In this document: one piece after another, positions 1 through 10,170 of the stretch
How the letters are laid out: every line of letters begins with the position of its first letter
How positions within the stretch are numbered: the stretch's first letter is position 1
NCBI RefSeq assembly: GCF_003574675.1
Contig: NZ_QOAZ01000006.1
Span: forward strand, 1-64,000
DNA: 64,000 bases
From: Azohydromonas sediminis
GTDB lineage: Bacteria; Pseudomonadota; Gammaproteobacteria; Burkholderiales; Burkholderiaceae_C
Direction of reading: 5' to 3'
Notes under the pieces: generated by a model
The model's input: the letters and a program-made list of their open reading frames with translations, nothing else
What the model was told of the DNA's origin: nothing
Databases searched by the model: none
Program-made: the position numbers and the translations under genes

Positions 1-123
1 CGCCGCACCCTCGTCCCAGCGCACGTGCATGCGCCCGCCCAGCGTGTCCACCACCTGCGGCGCGCCGGCCGCCACTTCGGCCGCCAGGGCCACCTCGCGC
101 ATGCGTTGTTTGCTCTCACCCAT
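1..123 (-). CDS. Probable transposase, N-terminal fragment (cut by window edge)
   Basis: An ATG at 121-123 opens a reading frame that runs off the left edge after 41 codons with no stop. The visible peptide has a charged N-terminus (MGESKQRMRE) followed by a DTLGGRMHVRWDEGAA segment. To my recollection this resembles the start of DDE transposases common in Burkholderiales, but only 41 residues are visible and no catalytic residue can be seen. It lies just downstream of the ABC permease operon and points the same way. No terminal inverted repeat could be recognised in the 84 bases between it and the permease stop. A non-transposase hypothetical protein remains possible. Confidence 0.45.
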   Translation of the reverse strand, partial: MGESKQRMREVALAAEVAAGAPQVVDTLGGRMHVRWDEGAA

Positions 124-207
124 CGGGTGAGTGTGCCAAGACCCGTCAAAGCCGCGCCAGTGCTCGCTTAGCGCGCGATGACGGACGGTGAACTGCTGGA
201 TTCAGGA

Positions 208-1128
208 TTATGAGCCGGCGTGGAAGGGCCTCCCGAGCGATGCGGGCATGTTGACGCGGATCCACAGCGGGTTGCGGCTGATCAGCGCGAGCACGACGAT
301 CGTCGCCAGGTACGGCAGCATCGCGAGCAGCTGGCTCGCGACCTGCACGCCCATGCCCTGCAGCGAGAACTGCAGCATCGTGACGCCGCCGAACAGGTAG
401 GCCCCCAGCAGCACGCGCCCCGGGCGCCAGGTCGCGAACGTCGTCAGCGCCAGCGCGATCCAGCCGCGCCCGGCCACCAGTCCCTCGACCCACAACGGTG
501 CGTAGACGACCGACAGGAAGGCGCCGGCGACGCCGCACAGTGCACCACCCGCCGTCACGGCGGCCAGCCGGATCCAGCGCACGCGGTAGCCGAGCGCGTG
601 CGCCGACTCGGGCGACTCGCCGACCGCGCGCAGCACGAGGCCGGCGCGGCTGCGGTAGAGGAACCACGCCACCGCCACCGCGAGCGCGATCGCGACATAG
701 GCCATCGGGTGCTGCTTGAACAGCGCATCGCCGACGAACGGCAGGTCCGACAGCCCCGGCACCGCGAAGGACTCGCGCGCACCGAGCGTCTTGCCGACGA
801 ACTCCTTGCCGACGAAGGCCGAGAAGCCGGCGCCGAACAGGCTCAGCGCGAGTCCGGTCGCGTACTGGTTCGTGTTGAGCCAGATCGCGAGCACGCCGAA
901 GCACACCGCGAGCACCGCGCCCGCAGCCGCGCCGGCGGCGAACGCGACCCAGTCGTTGCCCGTCGTCAACGCCACCGCGAAGCCGGTGACCGCGGCCACC
1001 AGCATCATGCCTTCGGCGCCGAGGTTGAGCACGCCGGACTTCTCGTTGAGCAGCAGCCCCAAGCTCGCGAGCGCGAGCGGCGTGCCCGACGCGATCGTCG
1101 CGGCGACGAGCAGCGCGATCTCGTTCAC
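208..1128 (-). CDS. ABC transporter permease, BMP/nucleoside-type (second permease)
   Basis: This 306-residue, strongly hydrophobic inner-membrane protein belongs to the binding-protein-dependent permease family of sugar and nucleoside (YufQ/NupC-like) importers. The segment LNEKSGVLNLGAEGMML near residues 24-40 is typical of the family. I chose the GTG at 1126-1128 because its bases overlap the stop of the upstream permease (GTGA), the usual coupling in these operons. It should form a heterodimeric channel with the preceding permease. Beside guanine deaminase and xdhABC the substrate is probably a purine or purine nucleoside, but that rests on context. A periplasmic BMP lipoprotein would be expected next to it and is absent. 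Confidence 0.85.
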   Translation of the reverse strand: MNEIALLVAATIASGTPLALASLGLLLNEKSGVLNLGAEGMMLVAAVTGFAVALTTGNDWVAFAAGAAAGAVLAVCFGVLAIWLNTNQYATGLALSLFGAGFSAFVGKEFVGKTLGARESFAVPGLSDLPFVGDALFKQHPMAYVAIALAVAVAWFLYRSRAGLVLRAVGESPESAHALGYRVRWIRLAAVTAGGALCGVAGAFLSVVYAPLWVEGLVAGRGWIALALTTFATWRPGRVLLGAYLFGGVTMLQFSLQGMGVQVASQLLAMLPYLATIVVLALISRNPLWIRVNMPASLGRPFHAGS

Positions 1129-2210
1129 GCCGACCTCCGCACCGCGCCCGCCCAGCGCACGCGGTACTGGATCAGCGTGTCGCACGCGAGCAGCAGGAAC
1201 AGCAGCAGCCCCTGGAACACGCCCGACAGCGCGTTCGGCAGCCCCAGGCGCGACTGGCCGAGCTCGCCACCGATCAGCATCATCGACAGCAGCACGCCCG
1301 AGAACACGATACCCACCGGGTGCAGCCGCCCGACGAACGCGACGATGATCGCCGTGAAGCCGTAGCCGGTCGACACGTGCGGCGTCAGCTGCCGCAAGGG
1401 CCCGGCGACTTCCATCGCGCCGGCGAGCCCGGCCATCGCGCCCGACAGCAGCAGGGCCGTCCACAGCGCTGCGCGCGACGAGAAGCCCGCATAGCGCGCC
1501 GCCGCCGGCGCCAGCCCGCCAACTTGCAGCTGGTAGCCGCGCCACGAGCGGAACATGAAGACCCAGAACGCGAGCACGAGCACGAGTGCGACGACGACAC
1601 CGACGTGGGCGCGGTAGCCGGTGACGAGCGCCGGCAGCCAGGTCGACGCGTCGAACGTCGGCGTCTGCGGGAAGTTGAAGCCCTTCGGGTCTTTCCACGG
1701 CCCGAACACGAGGTAGTTCAGCAGCTGCTGCGCGACGTAGACGAGCATCAGGCTGACGAGGATCTCGTTGGCGTTAAAGCGGTCGCGCAGCACGGCGGTG
1801 AGCGCGGCCCACGCGGCGCCACCGAGCACGCCGCCGGCGAGCACCAGCGGCGCGTAGACGCCGCGCGCGCCGGTCACGCCCTGCCCGTGCAGCCACAGCG
1901 CGACGCCGCCGCCGGCGATCGCGCCGAGCAGGAACTGGCCCTCGGCGCCGATGTTCCACACGTTGCTGCGAAAGCACACCGCGAGCCCCAACGCGCACAG
2001 CACGAGCGGCGTGGCCTTCAGCGCGACCTCGCTGACCGCGCGCGGGCCGTTCAGCGGCTCGACGAGGTAGATGCGCAGCCCTGCGACCGGATCCTTGCCG
2101 AGCCAGGTGAACAGCGCCGCCGCGATCACGGCGGTCAGCGCGAGCGCGACGAGCGGCGACAGCCACGCCATCGCCCGCGAGGGCTCGGCGCGCGCCTCGA
2201 GCCTAAGCAT
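1125..2210 (-). CDS. ABC transporter permease, BMP/nucleoside-type (first permease)
   Basis: This 361-residue multi-spanning membrane protein has the family hallmark FRSNVWNIGAEGQFLLGAIAG (about residues 82-101), the cytoplasmic loop region of BMP-family and ribose-type permeases. Its start overlaps the end of the ATPase gene by 8 bases and its stop overlaps the next permease start by 4, so the three genes should be cotranslated. YufP-type permeases of purine nucleoside importers have similar length. Substrate identity is inferred from the purine genes nearby. A sugar or other nucleoside importer cannot be excluded from sequence alone. Confidence 0.85.
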   Translation of the reverse strand: MLRLEARAEPSRAMAWLSPLVALALTAVIAAALFTWLGKDPVAGLRIYLVEPLNGPRAVSEVALKATPLVLCALGLAVCFRSNVWNIGAEGQFLLGAIAGGGVALWLHGQGVTGARGVYAPLVLAGGVLGGAAWAALTAVLRDRFNANEILVSLMLVYVAQQLLNYLVFGPWKDPKGFNFPQTPTFDASTWLPALVTGYRAHVGVVVALVLVLAFWVFMFRSWRGYQLQVGGLAPAAARYAGFSSRAALWTALLLSGAMAGLAGAMEVAGPLRQLTPHVSTGYGFTAIIVAFVGRLHPVGIVFSGVLLSMMLIGGELGQSRLGLPNALSGVFQGLLLFLLLACDTLIQYRVRWAGAVRRSA

Positions 2211-3753
2211 GCGCGGCCTCCCCGGCCGGCAGGTCCTCGCCGGCCATGCGCTTCGGCCCGCCGGGCCACAGCCCGCTCATCCACGCGCCGATCGTCTCGA
2301 CCGTCGCGTCGCGCACCGCCACCGGCGGCGACACGCGTCCCTGCGCGATGACGACCAGCCGGTCGGCGATCTCGAACAGCTCGTCGAGCTCCTCGCTGAC
2401 GACGAGCAGCGCGCAGCCGGCGTCGCGCAGCGCGAGCAGCGCCTGGCGGGTCTGCGCCGCCGCGCCGACGTCGACGCCCCAAGTCGGCTGCGCGACGATC
2501 AGGCACTTCGGCTGCGCGTCGATCTCGCGCCCGACGATGAACTTCTGCAGGTTGCCGCCCGACAGGCTGCGCGCCGGCGCGTCGGGGCCGCCGGCCTTGA
2601 CGCCGAAGCGCTCGATCAGCCGCTGGGCCAGTGCGCGCATCGCGCGCTGGCGGATCCAGCCCGCGGCAGCGAGCGGCTCGGTGCGCGTGAGCAGTGTGTT
2701 CAGCGCGAGCGACAGCGTCGGCACCGCGCCGCGGCCGAGCCGCTCCTCGGGCACGAAGTGCAGCCCGAGCCGTCGCCGCGCGCGCGGGCCGGCGCGCGCG
2801 ATGTCGCTGCCGAACAGCGTCACGCTGCCCGGCGCGGCACGCGGGTCTTCGCCCGACAGCGCCGCCATCAGCTCCTGCTGCCCGTTGCCCGAGACGCCGG
2901 CCACACCGACGATCTCGCCGGCGTGTACCGTCAGGTCGACGTCGCGCAGCTCGACGGCGAACGGCGACGACCGCGGCAGCGCGAGGCGCTGCACGCGCAG
3001 CACCGGCGCGCCGGTGTTCGCTGTGCGGTGCTGCAGCGGCGGCGGCTCGGCGCCGATCATCAGCCGGCTCAGGCTCGCGTTGGTCTCCTGCGCCGGGTCG
3101 ACGACGCCGGTGACGCGGCCGCCGCGCAGCACGGTGCAGCGGTGGCACAGCGCGCGGATCTCGTCGAGCTTGTGGCTGATGTAGAGGATGCTGCAGCCGC
3201 GCTGCGCGAGCTGGCGCAGCGTGACGAACAACTTGTCGACCGCCTGCGGCGTCAGCACCGAGGTCGGCTCGTCGAGGATCAGCAGCTTCGGCTCGGTCAG
3301 CAGCGCGCGCACGATCTCGACGCGCTGGCGCTCGCCGACCGACAGGCTGTGCACCGGGCGCAGCGGGTGCACCTCGAGCCCGTAGGTGCCGGCCAGCTGC
3401 TCGATGCGGCGCGTGACCTCGGCCAGCGACATCGACTTGTCGAGCCCGAGCCACACGTTCTCGGCCGCGGTCAGCGTGTCGAACAGCGAGAAGTGCTGGT
3501 AGACCATGCTGATGCCGAGCTGCCTCGCCTGCGCGGGGCTGGCGACCTGCACCGGCCGGCCGTCGAAGCGCATCTCGCCGGCGTCGGGGCGCACGGCGCC
3601 GTAGACGATCTTCATCAGCGTGCTCTTGCCGGCGCCGTTCTCGCCGAGCACGGCGTGGATCTCGCCCGGCTCGACGCGCAGGTCCACCGCGTCGTTGGCG
3701 ACGACGGCCGGGTAGGCCTTGCGGATGCCGCGCAGTTCCAGGCGCAGGGTCAT
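2203..3753 (-). CDS. ABC transporter ATP-binding protein with two nucleotide-binding domains
   Basis: This 516-residue fused double ATPase is of the kind used by BMP-family nucleoside and monosaccharide importers. The first domain has an intact Walker A (GENGAGKST), signature LSVGERQ and Walker B LLILDEPTSVL. The second has a degenerate Walker A (GVSGNGQQE), signature LSGGNLQKF and a degenerate Walker B (CLIVAQPTWGVDVG). This asymmetry is normal for the family. I chose the start at 3753 (MTLRLELRG) because the ABC fold begins there; an in-frame ATG at 3828 would add 25 non-conserved residues. It is first in the three-gene transport unit, 64 bases after the guanine deaminase stop. Confidence 0.88.
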   Translation of the reverse strand: MTLRLELRGIRKAYPAVVANDAVDLRVEPGEIHAVLGENGAGKSTLMKIVYGAVRPDAGEMRFDGRPVQVASPAQARQLGISMVYQHFSLFDTLTAAENVWLGLDKSMSLAEVTRRIEQLAGTYGLEVHPLRPVHSLSVGERQRVEIVRALLTEPKLLILDEPTSVLTPQAVDKLFVTLRQLAQRGCSILYISHKLDEIRALCHRCTVLRGGRVTGVVDPAQETNASLSRLMIGAEPPPLQHRTANTGAPVLRVQRLALPRSSPFAVELRDVDLTVHAGEIVGVAGVSGNGQQELMAALSGEDPRAAPGSVTLFGSDIARAGPRARRRLGLHFVPEERLGRGAVPTLSLALNTLLTRTEPLAAAGWIRQRAMRALAQRLIERFGVKAGGPDAPARSLSGGNLQKFIVGREIDAQPKCLIVAQPTWGVDVGAAAQTRQALLALRDAGCALLVVSEELDELFEIADRLVVIAQGRVSPPVAVRDATVETIGAWMSGLWPGGPKRMAGEDLPAGEAAHA

Positions 3754-3817
3754 GGTCGTCTCGGTCGGGGGATCGCTCGGGGCCAGGGTGCGCATTGTCG
3801 CCAGCGTCGCGGCGGCC

Positions 3818-5125
3818 TCAGTCGGCACGGGCGTGCTGCAGCCGCCCGCCGACGTAGGTGGCCACGAGGTTGCGCTCGTCGCCGAGCGTGATCCACGCGA
3901 ACACGCGCTCGTGCAGCGTGCGCGCGAGCGCGTCGCGGTGTGTCGCGACCGGGCCGACCGCCCAGTCCCACACCGCGAGGTCGGCCATGCGGCCGGGCTC
4001 GAGCGAGCCGATCTCGTCGTCGAGACGCAGCGCGCGCGCCGCCCCGCGCGTGGCCGCGTACAGCGCCTTCCACGCCGTCAGCCGCACCCCCTGCAGCGCC
4101 TGGATCTGGTACGCGGCAGCCAGCGTGCGCAGCATCGACAGGCTCGTGCCGCCGCCGACGTCGCTGGCCAGCGTCACTGCGGCACCGGCGGCTTCGAGCG
4201 CGGTCCAGCGCAGCAGGCCGCTGCCGAGGAACAGGTTCGACGTCGGGCAGTGCGCGACCTGCGCGCCGGTGGCGGCGAGCAGCGCGCGGTCGGCGTCGTC
4301 GAGCCAGATGCCGTGCGCGAGCACCGTGCGTGGCCCGAGCAGCCCGTGGCGGTGGTAGACGTCGAGGTAGCTGCGCGCCTCGGGGAACAGCTCGGCGATC
4401 CACGCGACCTCGGCGCGGCTCTCGGCGACGTGCGTCTGCAGGTACACGCCCGGGTGCGCGGCGAGCAGCCGTCCGGCCATCGCGAGCTGTTCGCGCGTGC
4501 TCGTGGCGGCGAAGCGCACCGTCAGCGCATACGCGAGCCGCCCGCGGCCGTGCCAGCGCGCGATGCCGTCGAGGCAGTCGCGCTCGGCGCCGGCCACGTC
4601 GTCGGTCAGGCCCGCGGGCGCATGGCGGTCCATCAGCACCTTGCCGGCGATCATGCGCATGCCGCGGGCTTGGGCCGTCTCGAACAGCGCGTCGGCCGAG
4701 GCCTTGTGCACCGTCGGGAAGACGACGGCGGCCGTCGTGCCGTGCGCGAGCAGCGCGGCGACGAAGCGCTCGGCGCCGGCACGCGAGACCGCGGGGTCGG
4801 CGTAGCGCTGCTCGGCCGGGAACGTGTAGGTGTTCAGCCAGTCGAGCAGCTCGGTGCCGTAGCTCGCGATGACGTCGAGCTGCGGCATGTGCACGTGGGT
4901 GTCGACGAAGCCGGGCGTCACGAGCCGGCCACGGTGGTCGACGCGCGGCCAGCCGTCGCCCGGGTCGGCGCGCGTGCGCCCGGCGATGCGGCCGTCCTCG
5001 ACGAGCAGCCACGCGTCGGCGTCGAAGCGCACCGCCGGCGTGTCGACGGCGCCGAACCCGGGGTCGTCGACGACGTCGAGCAGGTCGCCGCGGATCGCGA
5101 GCCGCTGCACCGCGCCGGCCGTCAC
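3818..5125 (-). CDS. guaD: Guanine deaminase
   Basis: This enzyme hydrolyses guanine to xanthine and ammonia in the cytoplasm. The 435-residue amidohydrolase has the zinc site HVH (77-79) in TPGFVDTHVHMPQ, the THVAES motif (His232, Glu235), LAHG (His271) and SDVGGGTS (Asp322), all diagnostic of GuaD. The GTG start at 5123-5125 overlaps the upstream LysR stop in a GTGA junction. A usually conserved Pro in the ITPRFA loop is Val here (LTVRFA), a small deviation. Its product xanthine is the substrate of XdhABC, encoded divergently. Cotranscription with the LysR gene and the downstream ABC importer is likely. Confidence 0.93.
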   Translation of the reverse strand: MTAGAVQRLAIRGDLLDVVDDPGFGAVDTPAVRFDADAWLLVEDGRIAGRTRADPGDGWPRVDHRGRLVTPGFVDTHVHMPQLDVIASYGTELLDWLNTYTFPAEQRYADPAVSRAGAERFVAALLAHGTTAAVVFPTVHKASADALFETAQARGMRMIAGKVLMDRHAPAGLTDDVAGAERDCLDGIARWHGRGRLAYALTVRFAATSTREQLAMAGRLLAAHPGVYLQTHVAESRAEVAWIAELFPEARSYLDVYHRHGLLGPRTVLAHGIWLDDADRALLAATGAQVAHCPTSNLFLGSGLLRWTALEAAGAAVTLASDVGGGTSLSMLRTLAAAYQIQALQGVRLTAWKALYAATRGAARALRLDDEIGSLEPGRMADLAVWDWAVGPVATHRDALARTLHERVFAWITLGDERNLVATYVGGRLQHARAD

Positions 5126-6087
5126 GGCATGGCCCTCGCGCCCTGCGCCTGCAGCTCGCGCGCGAGCGTGCGCACCTGCTCGCGCAGCCAGCGCCCGGCC
5201 GCACTGGCGTGCGACAGGTCGTGCCACAGCTGGTAGTACACCAGCGGCGGGAACGCCACCGGGCAGCGCACGATGCGCACCGGGAACTGGCCGACGTAGC
5301 GGCTGCAGAACAGCCGCCCGGTGGTCAGCACCAGCCGCGAGCGCGCGACCATCAGCGGCACCAGCCCGAAGTGCGGGCTGCGCACCGCGACGTGCCGCGC
5401 CAGGCCCTGCGCGGCCAGGTGCTCGTCGATCACGCCGGGCGTGCCGGCGTGCAGCGGCGTCGGTGCGACGTGTTCGGCGGCGAGGTAGCGCTCGGCCGTC
5501 CAGCCGCGCGGGTTCGTCGCCGCCGGGTGGTCGGCCGCGACGAGGCAGACGACCTCGTCGGCGAGCAGCCGACCGAGGTGCAGCTCGCCGGGCGGGCGCA
5601 GCCAGTTGCCGATCACGAGGTCGATCTCGCCGTGCGCGAGCGCGTGGCGGTAATCGAACTCGCGCGACAGCGGCAGGATCTCGACGCGCGCGTCGGGCGC
5701 GTCGCGCTTGATCCGCGCGACGAGCTCGGGCAGGAACAGCGGGTCGAGGTAGTCGCTGGCGGCGATGCGAAACGTCAGCCGCGTCGTCGCCGGGTCGAAC
5801 GCCAGCGCCGGCGTGCGCGCACCGAACAGCTGCTCGGCGTGCCGCAGCAGCGCCTCGGCCGGCGCGAGCAGCTCGAGCGCGACCGCGGTGGGCGCCATGC
5901 CGGTGCCCGAGCGCACCAGCAGCGGGTCGCCGACGAGCTCGCGCAGGCGCCTGAGCTGTGCGCTGACCTGCGGCTGCGTGGTGGCCAGCTTCAAGGCGGC
6001 CCGCGAGACGCTGCGCTCGGTGATCACGGTGTGCAAGACCCTGACGAGGTGGAGCTCGATCTTGTCGAAGGCGGCGCGCCCTGCCAT
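5122..6087 (-). CDS. LysR-type regulator of the purine locus
   Basis: The 321-residue protein has an N-terminal winged HTH (about 10-70: RVLHTVITERSVSRAALKLATTQPQVSAQLRRLREL) and a LysR substrate-binding domain. The HTH sequence ATTQPQVSAQLRRLRE belongs to the NodD/NahR-like subgroup. It is divergent from xdhA across a 95-base AT-rich gap and its stop overlaps the guaD start, so it is placed to control both the xdh operon and its own guaD-transporter operon. The effector is unknown; a purine intermediate such as xanthine or urate is a reasonable guess from context only. Confidence 0.88.
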   Translation of the reverse strand: MAGRAAFDKIELHLVRVLHTVITERSVSRAALKLATTQPQVSAQLRRLRELVGDPLLVRSGTGMAPTAVALELLAPAEALLRHAEQLFGARTPALAFDPATTRLTFRIAASDYLDPLFLPELVARIKRDAPDARVEILPLSREFDYRHALAHGEIDLVIGNWLRPPGELHLGRLLADEVVCLVAADHPAATNPRGWTAERYLAAEHVAPTPLHAGTPGVIDEHLAAQGLARHVAVRSPHFGLVPLMVARSRLVLTTGRLFCSRYVGQFPVRIVRCPVAFPPLVYYQLWHDLSHASAAGRWLREQVRTLARELQAQGARAMP

Positions 6088-6090
6088 ACG

Positions 6091-6125
6091 TTCATTTCGA
6101 TAGCCGATATTTCAATTCTGATATG
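6091..6125. promoter_or_regulatory. AT-rich divergent promoter/operator between LysR and xdhA
   Basis: This 35-base AT-rich patch is the lowest-GC stretch of this region and separates two divergent genes. It holds GATA at 6099-6102 and GATAT at 6106-6110 and 6120-6124; their starts are offset by 7 and 14 bases. An ATAT-N10-ATAT arrangement spans 6107-6124. LysR regulators commonly bind T-N11-A type sites in such gaps. The assignment is by position and composition, not by a proven consensus. Confidence 0.45.
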
Positions 6126-6182
6126 GACAAACGGCGTCGGGGCAGTACCTTTGCAGCCACGCCCACCCCGCTCACCCGAGGC

Positions 6183-7736
<1,554 letters not shown>

Positions 7737-7752
7737 GCCGGGAGACACGACG

Positions 7753-10170
7753 ATGAACAAGCCCGTCGACCCCTTCCTCGAGGCGCCGCTCGCCGCGCCC
7801 TTCGTCGACCGCGCGGTGCACGCGGCACGCCGCCTCGACGCCGCGGCGGAGGCCAAGCGCCACGACGCCGGCGCGCGCGTGGGCGTCAGCCGCCCGCACG
7901 AATCGGCGCACCTGCACGTGGCCGGTGTCGCGACCTACGTCGACGACATCGCCGAGGTCGACGGCACGCTGCACGCCGCGCTCGGGCTGTCGCCGCTCGC
8001 GCACGGGCGGCTGAAGGCCGTCGACGTCGCGCGGCTGCGCGCGCAGCCCGGCGTCGTCGCGGTGCTGACGGCGGCCGACATCCCGGGCGTGAACGACTGC
8101 GGCCCGATCGTGCACGACGACCCGATCCTCGCCGACTGCGAGCTGAAATACCTCGGCCAGCCGGTGTTCGCGGTGATCGCGACCGACCGCGATCTCGCGC
8201 GCCGTGCCGCGGCGCTCGCGAAGGACGTGATCGACGCCGAGCCGCTGCCGCCGGTCCTCACGGCGCGCGAGGCGCACGCAGCGCGGCAGTACGTCGTGCC
8301 GCCGATGCAGCTCGCGCGCGGCGACGCGCACGCCGCCATCGCCGCCGTGCCGCACCGCCTGCAGGGCTCGTTCAGCCTCGGCGGCCAGGAGCAGTTCTAT
8401 CTCGAGGGCCAGATCAGCTATGCGGTCCCGCAGGAGGACCGCACGTTGCTCGTGCACTGCTCGACACAGCACCCGAGCGAGATGCAGCACGTCGTCGCGC
8501 AGGCGCTGGGCTGGCACGCGCACCAGGTGCAGGTGCAGTGCCGGCGCATGGGCGGCGGCTTCGGCGGCAAGGAGTCGCAGTCGGCGCTGTTCGCCTGTGT
8601 GGCCGCGGTGGCGGCGGTGACGCTGCAGCGCCCGGTCAAGCTGCGCCTGGACCGCGACGACGACTTCCTCGTCACCGGACGGCGACACGGCTTCGAGTTC
8701 GACTGGGACGTCGGCTTCAACGACGACGGGCGCCTGCTCGGCGTCGACATGACGCTGATCGCCAACGCCGGCTGCAGCGCCGACCTGTCGCCGCCGGTGA
8801 TGACGCGCGCGCTGTGCCATGTCGACAACGCGTACTGGCTGCCTCACGTCGACCTGCGCGGCTACTGCGCGAAGACGAACACGCAGAGCAACACCGCGTT
8901 CCGCGGCTTCGGCGGGCCGCAGGGGGCGCTCGCGATCGAGATGATCCTCGACAGCGTCGCGCGCCGGCTCGGCCGTGACCCGCTCGACGTGCGGCGCGCC
9001 AACTTCTACGGCGTCGGCGAGCGCAACGTGACGCCGTACGAGCAGATCGTCGAGGACAACGTGATCCACGACCTCGTCGCGCGGCTGGCCGCGCAGTGCG
9101 ACTACGCGCGCCGCCGCGCCGAGATCGCGGCGTTCAACGCCGCGAGCCCGGTGCTCAAGCGCGGCCTCGCGTTGACACCGGTCAAGTTCGGCATCTCGTT
9201 CAACGTCGCGCACTACAACCAGGCCGGTGCGCTGGTGCACGTCTACACCGACGGCAGCGTCCTCGTGAACCACGGCGGCACCGAGATGGGCCAGGGGCTG
9301 AACACCAAGGTCGCGCAGGTCGTCGCGCACGAGCTCGGCGTCGGCTTCGAGCGCGTGCGCGTCACCGCCACCGACACGCAGAAGGTCGCCAACACGTCGG
9401 CCACCGCCGCGTCGACCGGCAGCGACCTCAACGGCAAGGCCGCGCAGGACGCGGCGCGGCGCATCCGCGAGCGCCTGGCGGCGCTGGTGGCCGCCAAGCA
9501 CGGCGTCGAGCCGGCGAGCGTGCGCTTCGCCAACGACTTCGTCGAGGCAGGCGGCGTGCGGGTGCCATTCGAGGAAGTCGTGCACGAGGCCTACGTCGCG
9601 CGCGTGCAGCTGTGGAGCGATGGCTTCTACGCGACGCCCGGACTGCACTGGGACCGCGAGCGGCTCAAGGGCAAGCCGTTCTTCTACTTCGCGTACGGCG
9701 CGGCGGCGAGCGAAGTCGTCGTCGACACGCTGACCGGCGAATCGAAGCTGCTGCGCACCGACGTACTGCACGACGTCGGCACCTCGCTGAACCCGGCGGT
9801 CGACATCGGCCAGATCGAGGGCGCGTTCATCCAGGGCATGGGCTGGCTGACGATGGAAGAACTCGTCTGGCACCCGAAGACCGGGATGCTGACGACCCAC
9901 GCGCCGAGCACGTACAAGATCCCGACCGCCAACGACTGCCCGCCGGTGTTCAACGTGCAGCTGTACGAGAACGCCAACGCGGCCGACAGCATCCACCGCA
10001 GCAAGGCGGTCGGCGAGCCACCGCTGCTGCTGGCGTTCTCGGTGCTGCTCGCGATCCGCGACGCGGTCTCGGCCGTCGGCGGCCACCGCGTCGACCCGCC
10101 GCTGCGCGCGCCGGCCACGCCCGAGGCGGTGCTCGACGCGATCGACGCCGTGCGCGCCGCCACGGCATGA
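7753..10170 (+). CDS. xdhB: Xanthine dehydrogenase large (molybdopterin) subunit
   Basis: This 805-residue subunit binds the molybdenum cofactor and performs the hydroxylation of hypoxanthine and xanthine. It has the a/b hammerhead domain (about 50-160), the Mo-cofactor motifs GGGFGGKE and FRGFGGPQG, and the catalytic glutamate in KAVGEPPLLLA near residue 755. The length agrees with bacterial XdhB of the Rhodobacter type. The gene lies between xdhA and xdhC and its stop overlaps the xdhC start by 4 bases. The holoenzyme is expected to be a cytoplasmic (AB)2 heterotetramer. Confidence 0.95.
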   Translation: MNKPVDPFLEAPLAAPFVDRAVHAARRLDAAAEAKRHDAGARVGVSRPHESAHLHVAGVATYVDDIAEVDGTLHAALGLSPLAHGRLKAVDVARLRAQPGVVAVLTAADIPGVNDCGPIVHDDPILADCELKYLGQPVFAVIATDRDLARRAAALAKDVIDAEPLPPVLTAREAHAARQYVVPPMQLARGDAHAAIAAVPHRLQGSFSLGGQEQFYLEGQISYAVPQEDRTLLVHCSTQHPSEMQHVVAQALGWHAHQVQVQCRRMGGGFGGKESQSALFACVAAVAAVTLQRPVKLRLDRDDDFLVTGRRHGFEFDWDVGFNDDGRLLGVDMTLIANAGCSADLSPPVMTRALCHVDNAYWLPHVDLRGYCAKTNTQSNTAFRGFGGPQGALAIEMILDSVARRLGRDPLDVRRANFYGVGERNVTPYEQIVEDNVIHDLVARLAAQCDYARRRAEIAAFNAASPVLKRGLALTPVKFGISFNVAHYNQAGALVHVYTDGSVLVNHGGTEMGQGLNTKVAQVVAHELGVGFERVRVTATDTQKVANTSATAASTGSDLNGKAAQDAARRIRERLAALVAAKHGVEPASVRFANDFVEAGGVRVPFEEVVHEAYVARVQLWSDGFYATPGLHWDRERLKGKPFFYFAYGAAASEVVVDTLTGESKLLRTDVLHDVGTSLNPAVDIGQIEGAFIQGMGWLTMEELVWHPKTGMLTTHAPSTYKIPTANDCPPVFNVQLYENANAADSIHRSKAVGEPPLLLAFSVLLAIRDAVSAVGGHRVDPPLRAPATPEAVLDAIDAVRAATA

